DNA from: Bosea sp. F3-2
GTDB taxonomy: Bacteria; Pseudomonadota; Alphaproteobacteria; Rhizobiales; Beijerinckiaceae
Assembly: GCF_008253865.1 (NCBI RefSeq)
Contig: NZ_CP042331.1
Coordinates: 5,111,501 to 5,175,500, forward strand
Direction of reading: 5' to 3'
DNA: 64,000 nt
Positions 1 to 10,402 of this stretch are shown piece after piece. A model generated the notes under the pieces. That model saw only the letters and a program-made list of their open reading frames with translations, had not been told where the DNA came from and did not search any database. Within the stretch, counting starts at the first letter, position 1. Each line of letters begins with the position of its first letter. Position numbers and translations under genes: made by a program.

Positions 1-41
1 CTTGCCGGGAACCTCGCCGTCCCTATATCCGTTGCCCGGCC

Positions 42-335
42 ATGTTCGAATCGATGATGCTTACCCCGAATTTCCGCTTTCCCGGTGTCTTGAATTCCCA
101 GGAGCTTCTCGTCGCAGAAGCCGCGCAGGCCAGAGCCTGGGCTGCGCTGGACTATGATGCGCGAACGGATGCGGAGCTTGAAGTGGAAGCGCGGGATCGT
201 CTTGGACGCATCATCCTGCAACAGATGTCGCGTGGGTCTGATTCGATTTCCGACCTCGCTGCGGCGGCCGTCGCCGAGTTCAAAGCGACCAAGCCGGCGA
301 TGCGCGTCGAGATCACCGGCCGGCAGGGCGGCTGA
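42..335 (+). CDS. Small hypothetical protein, 97 aa
   Basis: I do not recognise this protein. It is short and acidic, with an Ala/Glu-rich helical middle and no signal peptide, membrane segment or metal motif. Codon use (third-position G/C) matches the neighbours, which supports real coding. A second Met codon at 54 is an alternative start. It is the only gene on this strand before the kdp operon and ends about 60 bases from the convergent ABC transporter operon. Confidence 0.5.
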   Translation: MFESMMLTPNFRFPGVLNSQELLVAEAAQARAWAALDYDARTDAELEVEARDRLGRIILQQMSRGSDSISDLAAAAVAEFKATKPAMRVEITGRQGG

Positions 336-392
336 CACTGCGCGTAAAAAGCTGCGCAGCCGCTATCGGACGGCCGCGCAGGATGAGATGCC

Positions 393-1241
393 TCAGCGCA
401 CCGTGACGTCGAAGCCGAAATACTTCTCGCTCAGGGTCTTGATCGTGTCGTCGGCATTGGCCTCGGCGATCGCCTTGTCGAACTTCGCCTTCAGCTCGGT
501 GTCGCTCTTGCGCAGGCCGATGGCGCTGCCCTTGCCGACGATGCCGCCCTGGAAGCGCGGGCCGACGACGACCATGTCCTCGTTGCCGACCTTCTTGGCG
601 GCAGTCGAGAGGTAGGCCATCGAAGCCATGATCAGGTCGACGCGGCCGGCGGCGAGGTCGAGGTCATGCTGCTCGGTGGTCTTGTACTCGCGGATCTCGA
701 CGACGCCCTTCAGATACTTCTCGAGGAAGGCGCCGTTGATGGTCGAGGTCTGCACGCCGATGATCTTGCCCTTGAGCAGCGGCTTCAGCTTCTCGATCTC
801 GGCGAGTGCGCCGGCCTCGTCGGCAGCCAGGTGGAAGATCTTGCCGGTGTCCGGCAGATCGGCGAGCGGGCTGCCCTTGATGACGGCGAAGGTCTGGCCG
901 GTCGAGCCGTAGGGGTTCGAGAAGAGGATCGCCTCCTCGCGCTTCGGGGTGACCGACATGCCGGCCATGATCGCGTCGAACTTGCCGGCGTTGAGGGCCG
1001 GGATCATGCCGTCGAAGGCCTGGGCCTCGATCGAGCAGTCGAGATTGGCGCGCTTGCACAGGTCCTTGTAGAGGTCGATCTCGAAGCCGGCGAGGGTGCC
1101 GTTGGCCTCGGTCCAGTTCCACGGGCGGAAGGCGCCTTCGGTGGCGATCCGCACCTTCTGCGGCGCCTGGGCGAGAACGGGCGCGGTGAATGCGGCGGCG
1201 CCGAGCGCGGCGAGCGCAAACAGCTTTGCGATGGTCTTCAT
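393..1241 (-). CDS. Amino-acid/opine-type ABC transporter substrate-binding protein
   Basis: Periplasmic binding protein of the bacterial extracellular solute-binding family 3 (HisJ/ArgT/OccT type), 282 aa. A Sec signal peptide covers about residues 1-22 (MKTIAKLF, Ala-rich core, cleavage after VLAQA). The mature N-terminus carries the family pattern VRIATEGAFRPWNW followed by GFEIDLYKDLCKRAN, and the middle has MIPALNAGKFDAIMAGMSVTPKR. The start at 1241 is chosen because GGGAAG lies just upstream and the signal peptide begins there; a longer reading upstream is not protein-like. It is the last gene of a five-gene minus-strand operon, 46 bases after the ATPase gene. The likely ligand is a cationic or opine-like amino acid, but the sequence does not fix it. 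Confidence 0.9.
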   Translation of the reverse strand: MKTIAKLFALAALGAAAFTAPVLAQAPQKVRIATEGAFRPWNWTEANGTLAGFEIDLYKDLCKRANLDCSIEAQAFDGMIPALNAGKFDAIMAGMSVTPKREEAILFSNPYGSTGQTFAVIKGSPLADLPDTGKIFHLAADEAGALAEIEKLKPLLKGKIIGVQTSTINGAFLEKYLKGVVEIREYKTTEQHDLDLAAGRVDLIMASMAYLSTAAKKVGNEDMVVVGPRFQGGIVGKGSAIGLRKSDTELKAKFDKAIAEANADDTIKTLSEKYFGFDVTVR

Positions 1242-1287
1242 GGTTCTTCCCTGATGGAGCGGCCGGTTGCGGCGCGCTGGTTGAAGC

Positions 1288-2061
1288 TTAACCCGCCAGG
1301 AACTGGCGGAAGCGTTCGGATCGGCTGGCGGTGAAGACCTGCTGCGGCGGGCCTTCCTCCTCGATGACGCCCTTGTGCAGGAATACGACCTTGCTGGAGA
1401 CGTCGCGGGCGAAGCCCATCTCATGCGTCACGACCAGCATGGTGCGGCCCTCTTCGGCGAGGGAGCGCATCACGCGCAGGACTTCGCCGACGAGCTCCGG
1501 ATCGAGCGCCGAGGTCGGCTCGTCGAAGAGCATGACCTTCGGGCGCTGGGCGAGCGCGCGGGCGATGGCGGCGCGCTGCTGCTGGCCGCCGGAGAGATGC
1601 GCCGGATAGTGATTGCGCTTGTCGGCGATGCCGACGCGGGCGAGCAGCGCCTCGGCTTCGGCGATGCATTCGGCGCGCGGGCGACCCTGCACATGGATCG
1701 GCGCCTCGATGACGTTTTCCAGCACGGTCATGTGCGACCAGAGATTGAAGTTCTGGAAGACCATGCCGAGCTCGGTGCGGATGCGGTCGACCTGGCGCGG
1801 ATCGGCCGGCTTGGTGCCGTTCGGCGTCTGCTGCAGGCGGATCGTCTCGCCCGCGACCGTGACGTCACCTGAGTCCGGCACCTCCAGCATGTTGATGCAG
1901 CGGAGCATGGTCGACTTGCCCGAGCCGGAGGAGCCGAGGATCGAGACGACGTCGCCCTCGCGGGCTTCGAGCGAGATGCCCTTGAGGACTTCGAGCGAGC
2001 CGAAGGTCTTGCGCAGATTGGCCAGCGAGACCGCGACGGGGCGTTCGGGGGCGGCGCTCAT
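1288..2061 (-). CDS. Polar amino-acid ABC transporter ATP-binding protein
   Basis: Cytoplasmic ATPase of a HisP/OccP-type importer, 257 aa. Walker A is GSSGSGKST near residue 46, the signature is LSGGQQQRAAIARAL, Walker B is VMLFDEPTSALDPE, and the switch His is in VVTHEMGFARD. The insertion between Walker A and the Q-loop, with a long DSGDVTVAGETIRL stretch, is typical of histidine/opine ATPases. The start at 2061 overlaps the stop of the permease by 4 bases (ATGA), indicating translational coupling in the operon. Confidence 0.93.
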   Translation of the reverse strand: MSAAPERPVAVSLANLRKTFGSLEVLKGISLEAREGDVVSILGSSGSGKSTMLRCINMLEVPDSGDVTVAGETIRLQQTPNGTKPADPRQVDRIRTELGMVFQNFNLWSHMTVLENVIEAPIHVQGRPRAECIAEAEALLARVGIADKRNHYPAHLSGGQQQRAAIARALAQRPKVMLFDEPTSALDPELVGEVLRVMRSLAEEGRTMLVVTHEMGFARDVSSKVVFLHKGVIEEEGPPQQVFTASRSERFRQFLAG

Positions 2062-2783
2062 GCGGAAGCTCCGGATGTCAGGGTCGCGGGCGCGCCGGGG
2101 GCCGGGCGCAGATGCGGCGTCAGCCGGTATTCGGCGTATTGGACGAGCCGCGTCACGACGAAGTTGATGACGAGGTAGATCGCGCCGGCCACGATGAAGA
2201 CCTCGATGGCGCGGTAGGTCTCCGAGATCAGCTTGGCGGCGAGCCCGGTGATCTCCATCAGCGTGATGATCGAGGCGAGCGAGGTCGCCTTGATCATCAG
2301 GATCAATTCGTTGCCGTAGCCGGGCAGGGCCTGGCGGATGGCGAGCGGCAGCACGATGCGGCGGAACAGCAGCAGGCGCGTCATGCCGGCGGCGCGGGCC
2401 GCCTCGATCTGCCCGGCCGGCACGGCCTGCAGGCCACCGCGGAAGATTTCGCTGGCATAGGCGGCAGTGTTGAGCGAGAGCGCCAGCAGCGCGCACCAAT
2501 AGGGATCACGCAGGAGGGGCCAGGCGAAGCTCATGCGGACTTCGCGGAACTGGCTCAGCCCGTAATAGATGATGAAGATCTGCACGAGCAGCGGCGTCGA
2601 GCGGAAGATGAAGACGTAGAAGCGCGCGAACCACTCCAGCGGCGCGATACCGGACATGCGCAGCAGGGCGAGCAGCAGCGCCAGCACCGAGCCACAGGCA
2701 ACGGAAGCGAGCGCGAGCTTCAGCGTCAGCGGGATGCCGGCGATCAGAGTCAGCAGCGTCTCATACATGAAGGCGAAATCCAT
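2058..2783 (-). CDS. Amino-acid ABC transporter permease (HisM/OccM type)
   Basis: Inner-membrane permease of the HisMQ family, 241 aa, with about five hydrophobic segments. The EAA loop is present as EIFRGGLQAVPAGQIEAARA followed by GMTRLLLFRRIVLP, the site that docks on the ATPase. It overlaps the upstream permease by 1 base and the ATPase by 4 bases. The start MDFAFMYE was chosen because of that junction. It pairs with the other permease to form the heterodimeric channel for the amino-acid-like substrate. Confidence 0.92.
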   Translation of the reverse strand: MDFAFMYETLLTLIAGIPLTLKLALASVACGSVLALLLALLRMSGIAPLEWFARFYVFIFRSTPLLVQIFIIYYGLSQFREVRMSFAWPLLRDPYWCALLALSLNTAAYASEIFRGGLQAVPAGQIEAARAAGMTRLLLFRRIVLPLAIRQALPGYGNELILMIKATSLASIITLMEITGLAAKLISETYRAIEVFIVAGAIYLVINFVVTRLVQYAEYRLTPHLRPAPGAPATLTSGASA

Positions 2784-3502
2784 CACGCCCTCCTGAGGCC
2801 GCGCGTGAGGCACTGTTCCGCCGTGCGCAGGCCCCAGCCCGACACCGAGGAGATGACGAGGTAGAGGATCGCGGCGATGAAGAAGAAGGTGAAGGGCTGG
2901 CGGGTGGAGCCGGCGCCGATCTGGGCCTGGCGCAGGATCTCGACCAGGCCGGTGACGGAGATCAGCGCGGTTTCCTTCAGCACGAGCTGCCAGACATTGC
3001 CGAGACCGGGCAGCGCGTAGCGCAGCACCAGCGGGGCGATGATGCGCCTGAGTCTCAGAAACGGGCGCATGCCGCAGGCGACGGCAGCCTCGATCTCGCC
3101 GCGCAAGACGGCGCGATAGGCGCCGCGGAAGACCTCGGTGTGATAGGCGCCTGAGACGACGCCGATGGCGAGCGCGCCGGCGAGGAAGCCGGGCAGGCTG
3201 ATGAAGCCGGTCGCGCCGATGAGCCGGCCGAGCGGGGTCAGCACCGCGCTCGATCCGAAATAGAAGAGGTAGATGACCAGAAGATCGGGGATGCCGCGCA
3301 GCACGGTGGTGTAGCCGTCGGCGAGCCGGCGCGTGACCGGGCCGCCGGAGAGCTTGGCCCAGGCGCCGAGCGCGCCGATGACGGCGCCGAGGGCAAAGCC
3401 GCAGATCGCGACGGCGATCGTCATGCCAGCGGCGGCCAGCAGCGCGGGGCCCCAGCCATTGGCACCGAAGCCGATGATCTCGAAGAAGCCAGGCTGGTTC
3501 AT
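2783..3502 (-). CDS. Amino-acid ABC transporter permease (HisQ/OccQ type)
   Basis: Second HisMQ-family permease, 239 aa, with five predicted membrane segments and an EAA loop reading EVFRGAYRAVLRGEIEAAVA followed by GMRPFLRLRRIIAPLV. It is upstream of the HisM-type permease, overlapping it by one base (TGATG), and about 160 bases downstream of the amidohydrolase gene on the same strand. The length and topology are normal for the family. The substrate is presumably shared with the binding protein at 393-1241. Confidence 0.92.
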   Translation of the reverse strand: MNQPGFFEIIGFGANGWGPALLAAAGMTIAVAICGFALGAVIGALGAWAKLSGGPVTRRLADGYTTVLRGIPDLLVIYLFYFGSSAVLTPLGRLIGATGFISLPGFLAGALAIGVVSGAYHTEVFRGAYRAVLRGEIEAAVACGMRPFLRLRRIIAPLVLRYALPGLGNVWQLVLKETALISVTGLVEILRQAQIGAGSTRQPFTFFFIAAILYLVISSVSGWGLRTAEQCLTRGLRRA

Positions 3503-3664
3503 CGACCCCTACTTTCGGCAAAAAGAAATCCGCCGGATGGGAGGGGCATGAAGCCCCGCCCAGCCGAGCGGCGTGACGACGCGCTTGATTCCCGCAGCGG
3601 AGCGAATGCGCAAGTCACCGAGCGGGTTTGCTCACATGCATCGCGCGCTCCGCCGGGAGGAGCG

Positions 3665-5086
3665 TCAATGTGCCGCCATGTCGAGCGGCGGCTCGACATC
3701 GTCGGTGATCGGGTTGGCGAAGGGATTCCTGGCGCGGAAGGCCGCGAACTCATCCTTCGCCGCCTTGAGCAAAGCGGGGTCGTTCAATACGTCGGCGGCG
3801 ACGCCCGCCATGGCCTTGGCGGCGAGCGCCAGACCCTTATGGGCCGCAGGCGCGAGGCCCTGCGCCACCAGCTGCCAGGAATGGCCGGGCGTGCCGACGG
3901 CATAGCAGGCGGTGCGGCACTGCACGGTCGGCACGACCCAGCTTACCGTGCCGACATCAGTCGAGCCGACCGAGGTGTCGCTGCCGGCGCCGAGCGGATA
4001 GATCTCGTCGCTCAGCGCCTCGCCCTCCTTCGGCGCCAGGCCGAAGCGGGCATAGGACGAGACGATATCCTCGTTGCTCAGCGTCTTCTGGAACTTGGCG
4101 GCGAAGGCGTGGTCGGCGGCGTCGAAGCCGGGACCGCCCAGCGCCTCGAGATTGGCCTGCATCGCCTGCTCGAGCGGGCGGTTGCCGACGAGGTTGGCGT
4201 CACCCGAAAGCTGCTTGATGGCGACGGTCGTCTCGCTCATCAGCGCGGCGCCCTCGGCGATCTTCTTCACACGGGCGACGAGGTCCCACATCTCACTGAG
4301 CGTGGCGGCGCGGATCAGCTGGCGCGTGGTCGCCGTGGCCTGGACGACGTTGGGCGCAATGCCACCGGCATTGATGATGGCGTAGTGGACGCGCGCCGTC
4401 GAAGGCATGTGCTCGCGCATGTAGTTGACGCCGATATGCATCAGCTCGACGGCGTCGAGCGCGGAGCGGCCGAGATGCGGCGCTGCGGCGGCGTGCGAGG
4501 CGCGGCCGCTGAAGGTGAACTCGATCTCGACGCAGGCCAACGAGAAGGGCCGGTTGACGCCATTGAACGAGGCCGGGTGCCAGCACAGCGCGATATCGAC
4601 ATCATCGAAGGCGCCGGCACGGACCATGAAGCCCTTGGCCGAACCGCCTTCCTCCGCCGGGCAGCCATAGTAGCGCACGCGGCCCTTGATGCCGTTGGCG
4701 GCGAGGTAGTCCTTCACCGCGGTGGCGGCAAGGAGCGAGGCCGAGCCCAGCATGTTGTGGCCGCAGCCATGGCCGTTGCCGCCCTTCTCGACCGGGGTCT
4801 CGCTCGCGACGCCGGCTTCCTGGCTCAGGCCCGGCAACGCGTCGAATTCGCCCATGATGGCGATGACCGGACCGTCCTCGCCGGCTTCGCCGACCACGGC
4901 CGTGGGCAGGCCGGCGACGCCGGTGGTGACGCGGAAGCCCTCGCGCTCCAGCATGGCCTGATGTTCGGCGGCAGAGCGAACCTCCTGATAGTTCAGCTCG
5001 GGCATGTGCCAGACACGATCGGAAAGCTCGAAGTAGGCAGGCGCCTTCTCGTCGACGCGCCGCCAGACATCCTTGCTGTTGCTCAT
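3665..5086 (-). CDS. M20 family amidohydrolase, AbgB-like
   Basis: Metal-dependent amidohydrolase of the M20 peptidase family, 473 aa, closest in look and length to AbgB (p-aminobenzoyl-glutamate hydrolase subunit B, about 480 aa). Metal-site motifs are GEFDALPG (about residue 78), GHGCGHNMLG with the binding His/Cys, and CPAEEGGSAKG with the catalytic Glu pair. The dimerisation insert has FSGRASHAAAAPHLGRSALD. No signal peptide, so cytoplasmic. It is the first gene of the operon with the amino-acid ABC importer, which suggests that the importer brings in an N-acyl or amide-linked amino acid that this enzyme splits. No AbgA partner is adjacent, so the true substrate is open. Confidence 0.85.
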   Translation of the reverse strand: MSNSKDVWRRVDEKAPAYFELSDRVWHMPELNYQEVRSAAEHQAMLEREGFRVTTGVAGLPTAVVGEAGEDGPVIAIMGEFDALPGLSQEAGVASETPVEKGGNGHGCGHNMLGSASLLAATAVKDYLAANGIKGRVRYYGCPAEEGGSAKGFMVRAGAFDDVDIALCWHPASFNGVNRPFSLACVEIEFTFSGRASHAAAAPHLGRSALDAVELMHIGVNYMREHMPSTARVHYAIINAGGIAPNVVQATATTRQLIRAATLSEMWDLVARVKKIAEGAALMSETTVAIKQLSGDANLVGNRPLEQAMQANLEALGGPGFDAADHAFAAKFQKTLSNEDIVSSYARFGLAPKEGEALSDEIYPLGAGSDTSVGSTDVGTVSWVVPTVQCRTACYAVGTPGHSWQLVAQGLAPAAHKGLALAAKAMAGVAADVLNDPALLKAAKDEFAAFRARNPFANPITDDVEPPLDMAAH

Positions 5087-5413
5087 GGGAAAGCTCCTCC
5101 TGCGCGGGCCTTATTGCCCAATTTCGCGCCAGCTTCTGGCATGGCGCACGGGCGGCTCACAAGCGATCCGGCGACGGGGTTTCCCTGCGTTTTCGGCAGG
5201 GCCGGCGGCTTCTGGTGGCGCCGTCGTTCGAAATTCGCGCGGGGCAGTGGCCGAAGAATTCCTATAAAATCTTTATTTCCGCGCCCGCCTCCTTCTCTCG
5301 AACGGCTATGGCCTCGGCGCGATATTGGCCCCGAACGGCCGGTGCCACCCCAATGGAGCCGGTGCTCGCTGCCGGGCGTCCGGTCCGGCAGCCTCGACCA
5401 TCGGGGTTATTCG
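5087..5413. other. Divergent intergenic region between the amidohydrolase operon and kdp operon
   Basis: A 327-base gene-free stretch. It should hold the promoters of both divergent operons. The only conspicuous feature is an AT-rich island at 5261-5280 (CCTATAAAATCTTTATTTCC) in otherwise very GC-rich DNA. This resembles the AT-rich KdpE-binding region in front of kdpFABC in enterobacteria, but no exact consensus can be claimed. No riboswitch or strong hairpin was seen. Confidence 0.5.
5261..5280 (+). promoter_or_regulatory. AT-rich island, candidate kdp promoter or KdpE site
   Basis: Twenty bases with 14 A/T inside DNA of about 65 percent GC, 134 bases upstream of the first kdp micro-ORF. 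KdpE binds AT-rich direct elements upstream of kdpFABC in E. coli, so a similar role is inferred here from position and composition only. Confidence 0.3.
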
Positions 5414-5497
5414 ATGATGGATACCATCGTACTCGCCATCGGGCTCGTCTTCTTCGGGCTCTCCTTCGCCTATGTCGCCGCTTGCGACGCGCTCTAG
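5414..5497 (+). CDS. 27-aa membrane micro-protein upstream of kdpF
   Basis: A 28-codon ORF (MMDTIVLAIGLVFFGLSFAY, then VAACDAL) encoding a single hydrophobic helix ending in a short charged tail. GGGG sits 7 bases upstream of the first ATG, and the stop is 11 bases before kdpF. I recall similar short membrane ORFs before kdpF in other proteobacteria, often unannotated because of size. KdpF itself stabilises the KdpABC complex, so an accessory membrane role is plausible but inferred. The second Met codon at 5417 could be the start. Confidence 0.65.
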   Translation: MMDTIVLAIGLVFFGLSFAYVAACDAL

Positions 5498-5508
5498 GGG
5501 AGGCCGGG

Positions 5509-5598
5509 ATGCTTCTGGACCATGTCCTGGGCGGAGCGGTGACGCTGTTCCTGCTCGCCTACCTCACCTACGCGCTGATCCGCCCCGAGCGGTTCTGA
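5509..5598 (+). CDS. kdpF: K+-transporting ATPase subunit KdpF
   Basis: A 29-residue single-pass membrane peptide, MLLDHVLGGAVTLFLLAYL continuing TYALIRPERF. The C-terminal YAL-xRPE-x-F motif is characteristic of KdpF, which stabilises the KdpABC potassium pump. A strong GGGGAGG lies 7 bases upstream. It sits directly in front of kdpA, the usual position. Confidence 0.92.
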   Translation: MLLDHVLGGAVTLFLLAYLTYALIRPERF

Positions 5599-5631
5599 CG
5601 GCGGCAGCCCCTCAGATTCGGAACCTCATCC

Positions 5632-7335
5632 ATGACCCTCAACGGATGGATCCAGATCCTGCTCTACTGCGGGATCATCGTCGCCCTGGTCAGGCCGCTC
5701 GGCGGCTACATGACGCGTGTCTTCGCGGGCGAGCGGACATTGCTCTCTCCGGTGCTGTACCCGGTCGAGCGGCTGCTCTACGGCGCCGCCGGCACGCATG
5801 AGAAGGAGGAGCAGCACTGGACAGCTTACGTCGCGGCAATGCTGCTGTTCAATCTCGCCGGCTTCCTCATGCTCTATGCGGTGCAGCGGCTGCAGGGCGT
5901 CCTGCCCTTCAACCCGGCGGAGATGGGCGCGGTGCCGGCCGACCTCGCCTTCAACACGTCTGCGAGCTTCGTCGCCAACACCAACTGGCAGAACTATGCC
6001 GGCGAAAGCACGATGTCCCACTTCACCCAGATGGCGGGACTTGCCGTGCAGAACTTCGTCTCGGCGGCGACGGGCATCGCCATCGCGGTCGCGGTGATCC
6101 GCGCCTTTGCGCGCCGTTCGGCCCGGACGATCGGCAATTTCTGGGCCGATCTCGTGCGAGCGACGCTCTATGTCCTGCTGCCGATCTGCGTGATCGGGAC
6201 GCTCGTCCTCGTCTGGCAGGGCGTGCCGCAGAATCTCAATCCCTATACCGTCGCCACGACGCTCGAAGGCGCGCAGCAGACGATCGCGCAGGGGCCGGTC
6301 GCCTCGCAGATGATGATCAAGCATCTCGGCACCAATGGCGGCGGCTTCTTCAACGCCAATGCGGCGCATCCCTTCGAGAACCCGACGGCCTTCACCAACC
6401 TGGTCCACATGGTCGCGATCTTCGCGATCGGCGCCGCCCTGACCAATGTCTTCGGCCGCATGGTCGGCAACGAGAAGCAGGGCTGGGCGATCCTCGCCGT
6501 GATGGGGCTCTTGTTCATCGCCGGCGTCGTCATCTGCTACTGGGCCGAGGCCGCCGGCAATCCACTGGTCCAGGCGCTCGGCCTCGACGGCGGCAACATG
6601 GAAGGCAAGGAGGCGCGCTTCGGCATCACGCTCTCGGCGCTGTTCGCGGTCGTCACCACGGCCGCGTCCTGCGGCGCGGTCAACGCGATGCATGACAGCC
6701 TGATGCCGCTCGGCGGGCTGATCCCGCTGATCAACATGATGCTCGGCGAGATCATCGTGGGCGGCGTCGGCGCCGGCTTCTACGGCATCATTCTCTTCGT
6801 CGTCATCGCGGTCTTCGTTGCCGGGCTGATGGTCGGGCGCACGCCGGAATATCTCGGCAAGAAGATCGAGGCGAAGGAGGTCAAGATGGCGATGCTCGCC
6901 GTGCTCTGCCTGCCGCTCGCCATGCTCGGCTTCACCGCCGTCGCCGTCGTGCTGCCGGATGCCGTCGCCTCGATCGCCAATGCCGGCCCGCACGGCTTCT
7001 CCGAGGTGCTCTACGCCTATACCTCGGCGGCGGCGAACAATGGCTCGGCCTTCGCAGGGCTCTCCGGCAACACGGTCTGGTACAACCTGACGATCGGCGT
7101 GGCCATGCTGATGGGGCGCTTCCTCGTCATCATCCCGGCGCTGGCACTGGCCGGCTCGATCGCGGCCAAGAAGACCGTGCCGGAATCGGCCGGCACCTTC
7201 CCGACCCACGGGCTGCTTTTCATCGGCCTGCTCACCGGCGTGATCGTCATCGTCGGCGGCCTGACCTTTTTCCCGGCGCTCGCGCTCGGCCCGATCGTCG
7301 AGCACCTGGCGATGCTGGCCGGGCAGAGCTTCTGA
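5632..7335 (+). CDS. kdpA: K+-transporting ATPase subunit A
   Basis: Potassium channel-like subunit of the high-affinity Kdp pump, 567 aa, close to the usual 557-570. It has ten or so membrane segments and the selectivity-filter-type repeats, for example NTSASFVANTNWQNYAGE, TNGGGFFNANAAHPFENP, and TSAAANNGSAFAGL. KdpA takes up K+ at low external concentration, using ATP split by KdpB. It lies 33 bases after kdpF and 166 bases before kdpB, a larger gap than usual that contains a hydrophobic reading frame (see 7349-7459). Confidence 0.97.
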   Translation: MTLNGWIQILLYCGIIVALVRPLGGYMTRVFAGERTLLSPVLYPVERLLYGAAGTHEKEEQHWTAYVAAMLLFNLAGFLMLYAVQRLQGVLPFNPAEMGAVPADLAFNTSASFVANTNWQNYAGESTMSHFTQMAGLAVQNFVSAATGIAIAVAVIRAFARRSARTIGNFWADLVRATLYVLLPICVIGTLVLVWQGVPQNLNPYTVATTLEGAQQTIAQGPVASQMMIKHLGTNGGGFFNANAAHPFENPTAFTNLVHMVAIFAIGAALTNVFGRMVGNEKQGWAILAVMGLLFIAGVVICYWAEAAGNPLVQALGLDGGNMEGKEARFGITLSALFAVVTTAASCGAVNAMHDSLMPLGGLIPLINMMLGEIIVGGVGAGFYGIILFVVIAVFVAGLMVGRTPEYLGKKIEAKEVKMAMLAVLCLPLAMLGFTAVAVVLPDAVASIANAGPHGFSEVLYAYTSAAANNGSAFAGLSGNTVWYNLTIGVAMLMGRFLVIIPALALAGSIAAKKTVPESAGTFPTHGLLFIGLLTGVIVIVGGLTFFPALALGPIVEHLAMLAGQSF

Positions 7336-7348
7336 GGACAAGTGCCAT

Positions 7349-7459
7349 GCCACCGAAACCGGGCCTCGCCCTTCCACCCTCATCTGCGGAGCGACGATCG
7401 CGGTCCTGCTGATCGCCATCGTCTTCCACACCCTTTCTTTCCTGCTTGCGGCGGTCTGA
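7349..7459 (+). other. Hydrophobic reading frame between kdpA and kdpB without a start codon, possible broken micro-gene
   Basis: In the frame starting at 7349 the DNA reads ATETGPRPST and then LICGATIAVLLIAIVFHT, LSFLLAAV, stop. This is one clean membrane helix with strong codon bias, but there is no ATG, GTG or TTG in the frame. An ATG lies at 7347 in another frame; one extra base near 7350 would join it to the helix. I read this as either a micro-gene broken by a one-base deletion, a frameshifted gene or a sequencing error. It could also be chance. Confidence 0.35.
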
Positions 7460-7501
7460 CCCGAAAGGGTCCCGCCCACAGGCCACGACGGAGCCTTCGT
7501 C

Positions 7502-9553
<2,052 letters not shown>

Positions 9554-9566
9554 AGGATCTGAACCC

Positions 9567-10172
9567 ATGTTGAAGCAAATTCGTCCCGCGATCGTGATGA
9601 TCGTCGCGCTCACCGCCATCACCGGCCTCGCCTATCCGCTGGCGATGACCGGGCTCGCCCAGGCGCTGTTCCCGCGCCAGGCAAATGGCAGCCTGGTCGA
9701 GAAGGACGGCAAGGTGATCGGTTCCGAGCTGATCGGCCAGTCTTTCACCGGCGAGCGCTATTTCCATGGCCGGCCTTCGGCGACGGTCGGCACCGACCCG
9801 AACGACAGCAGCAAGACCGTCAATGCGCCCTACAATGCCGCGGGCTCCGGCGGGTCCAATCTCGGCCCGACCAACCCGAAACTGGTCGAGCGCATCAAGG
9901 GTGACTTCGCCACTTTGAAGGAAGAGAACCCGAAGGCGGCCGTGCCGATGGATCTGGTGACGACCTCGGGCAGCGGGCTCGATCCGCATGTCTCGCCGGA
10001 GGCGGCCTATTTTCAGGTGCCGCGCGTCGCCAAGGCGCGGGGCCTGAGCGAGGCTGATCTGCGCAGCCTCGTCGCGAGCCATGTCGAGGAGCGGCAGTTC
10101 GGTCTCCTCGGTGAGCCCGTCGTCAACGTGCTGAAGCTCAACCTCGCGCTCGATGCGATGACCGTGAAATGA
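9567..10172 (+). CDS. kdpC: K+-transporting ATPase subunit C
   Basis: KdpC, 201 aa, a single-pass membrane protein (helix at about residues 7-30) with a periplasmic domain. Family motifs include GQSFTGERYFHGRPSA, NLGPTNPKL, TTSGSGLDPHVSPEAA and the C-terminal VNVLKLNLAL. KdpC helps the assembly and ATP affinity of the pump. An AAGGA ribosome site lies 9 bases before the ATG. A palindromic repeat separates it from kdpD. Confidence 0.96.
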   Translation: MLKQIRPAIVMIVALTAITGLAYPLAMTGLAQALFPRQANGSLVEKDGKVIGSELIGQSFTGERYFHGRPSATVGTDPNDSSKTVNAPYNAAGSGGSNLGPTNPKLVERIKGDFATLKEENPKAAVPMDLVTTSGSGLDPHVSPEAAYFQVPRVAKARGLSEADLRSLVASHVEERQFGLLGEPVVNVLKLNLALDAMTVK

Positions 10173-10207
10173 CGCTGGAGGAGGCTGCGTTTTGATGGAA
10201 GAGCGTC

Positions 10208-10312
10208 GTCATTCCGGACAAGCGGCGTAAGCCGCGCCGATCCGGAATCCATCGTAGGGCTGAGTGCTTTACGATGGATTCCGGGTCTCCGCTGCGCTGC
10301 GCCCGGAATGAC
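10208..10312. repeat. Dispersed palindromic repeat, family A copy 1
   Basis: An imperfect inverted repeat bounded by GTCATTCCGG and CCGGAATGAC. An inner hairpin is formed by GGAATCCATCGTA and TACGATGGATTCC. Related copies with the same ends lie at 33769-33913, 51262-51355 and 59066-59215. All are in intergenic space. This copy separates kdpC from kdpD, so it may act on mRNA processing or attenuate read-through between the pump genes and the sensor genes. Confidence 0.85.
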
Positions 10313-10402
10313 GGCGCGTTTCCTTCGAAAAACAACCTGCTCTAAGAATGCGGCGAGCGGAACGGGTCTGCCGCCACACAGTTCAAGGACCGAATTCCAG
10401 CC

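Noticed and set aside
3548..5497. Long plus-strand ORF opposite the amidohydrolase
   Set aside because: It is antisense to a clear M20 enzyme and continues through the divergent promoter into the kdp micro-ORF. The sequence is low-complexity Arg/Gly/Ala-rich, as produced by reading the opposite strand of GC-rich genes.
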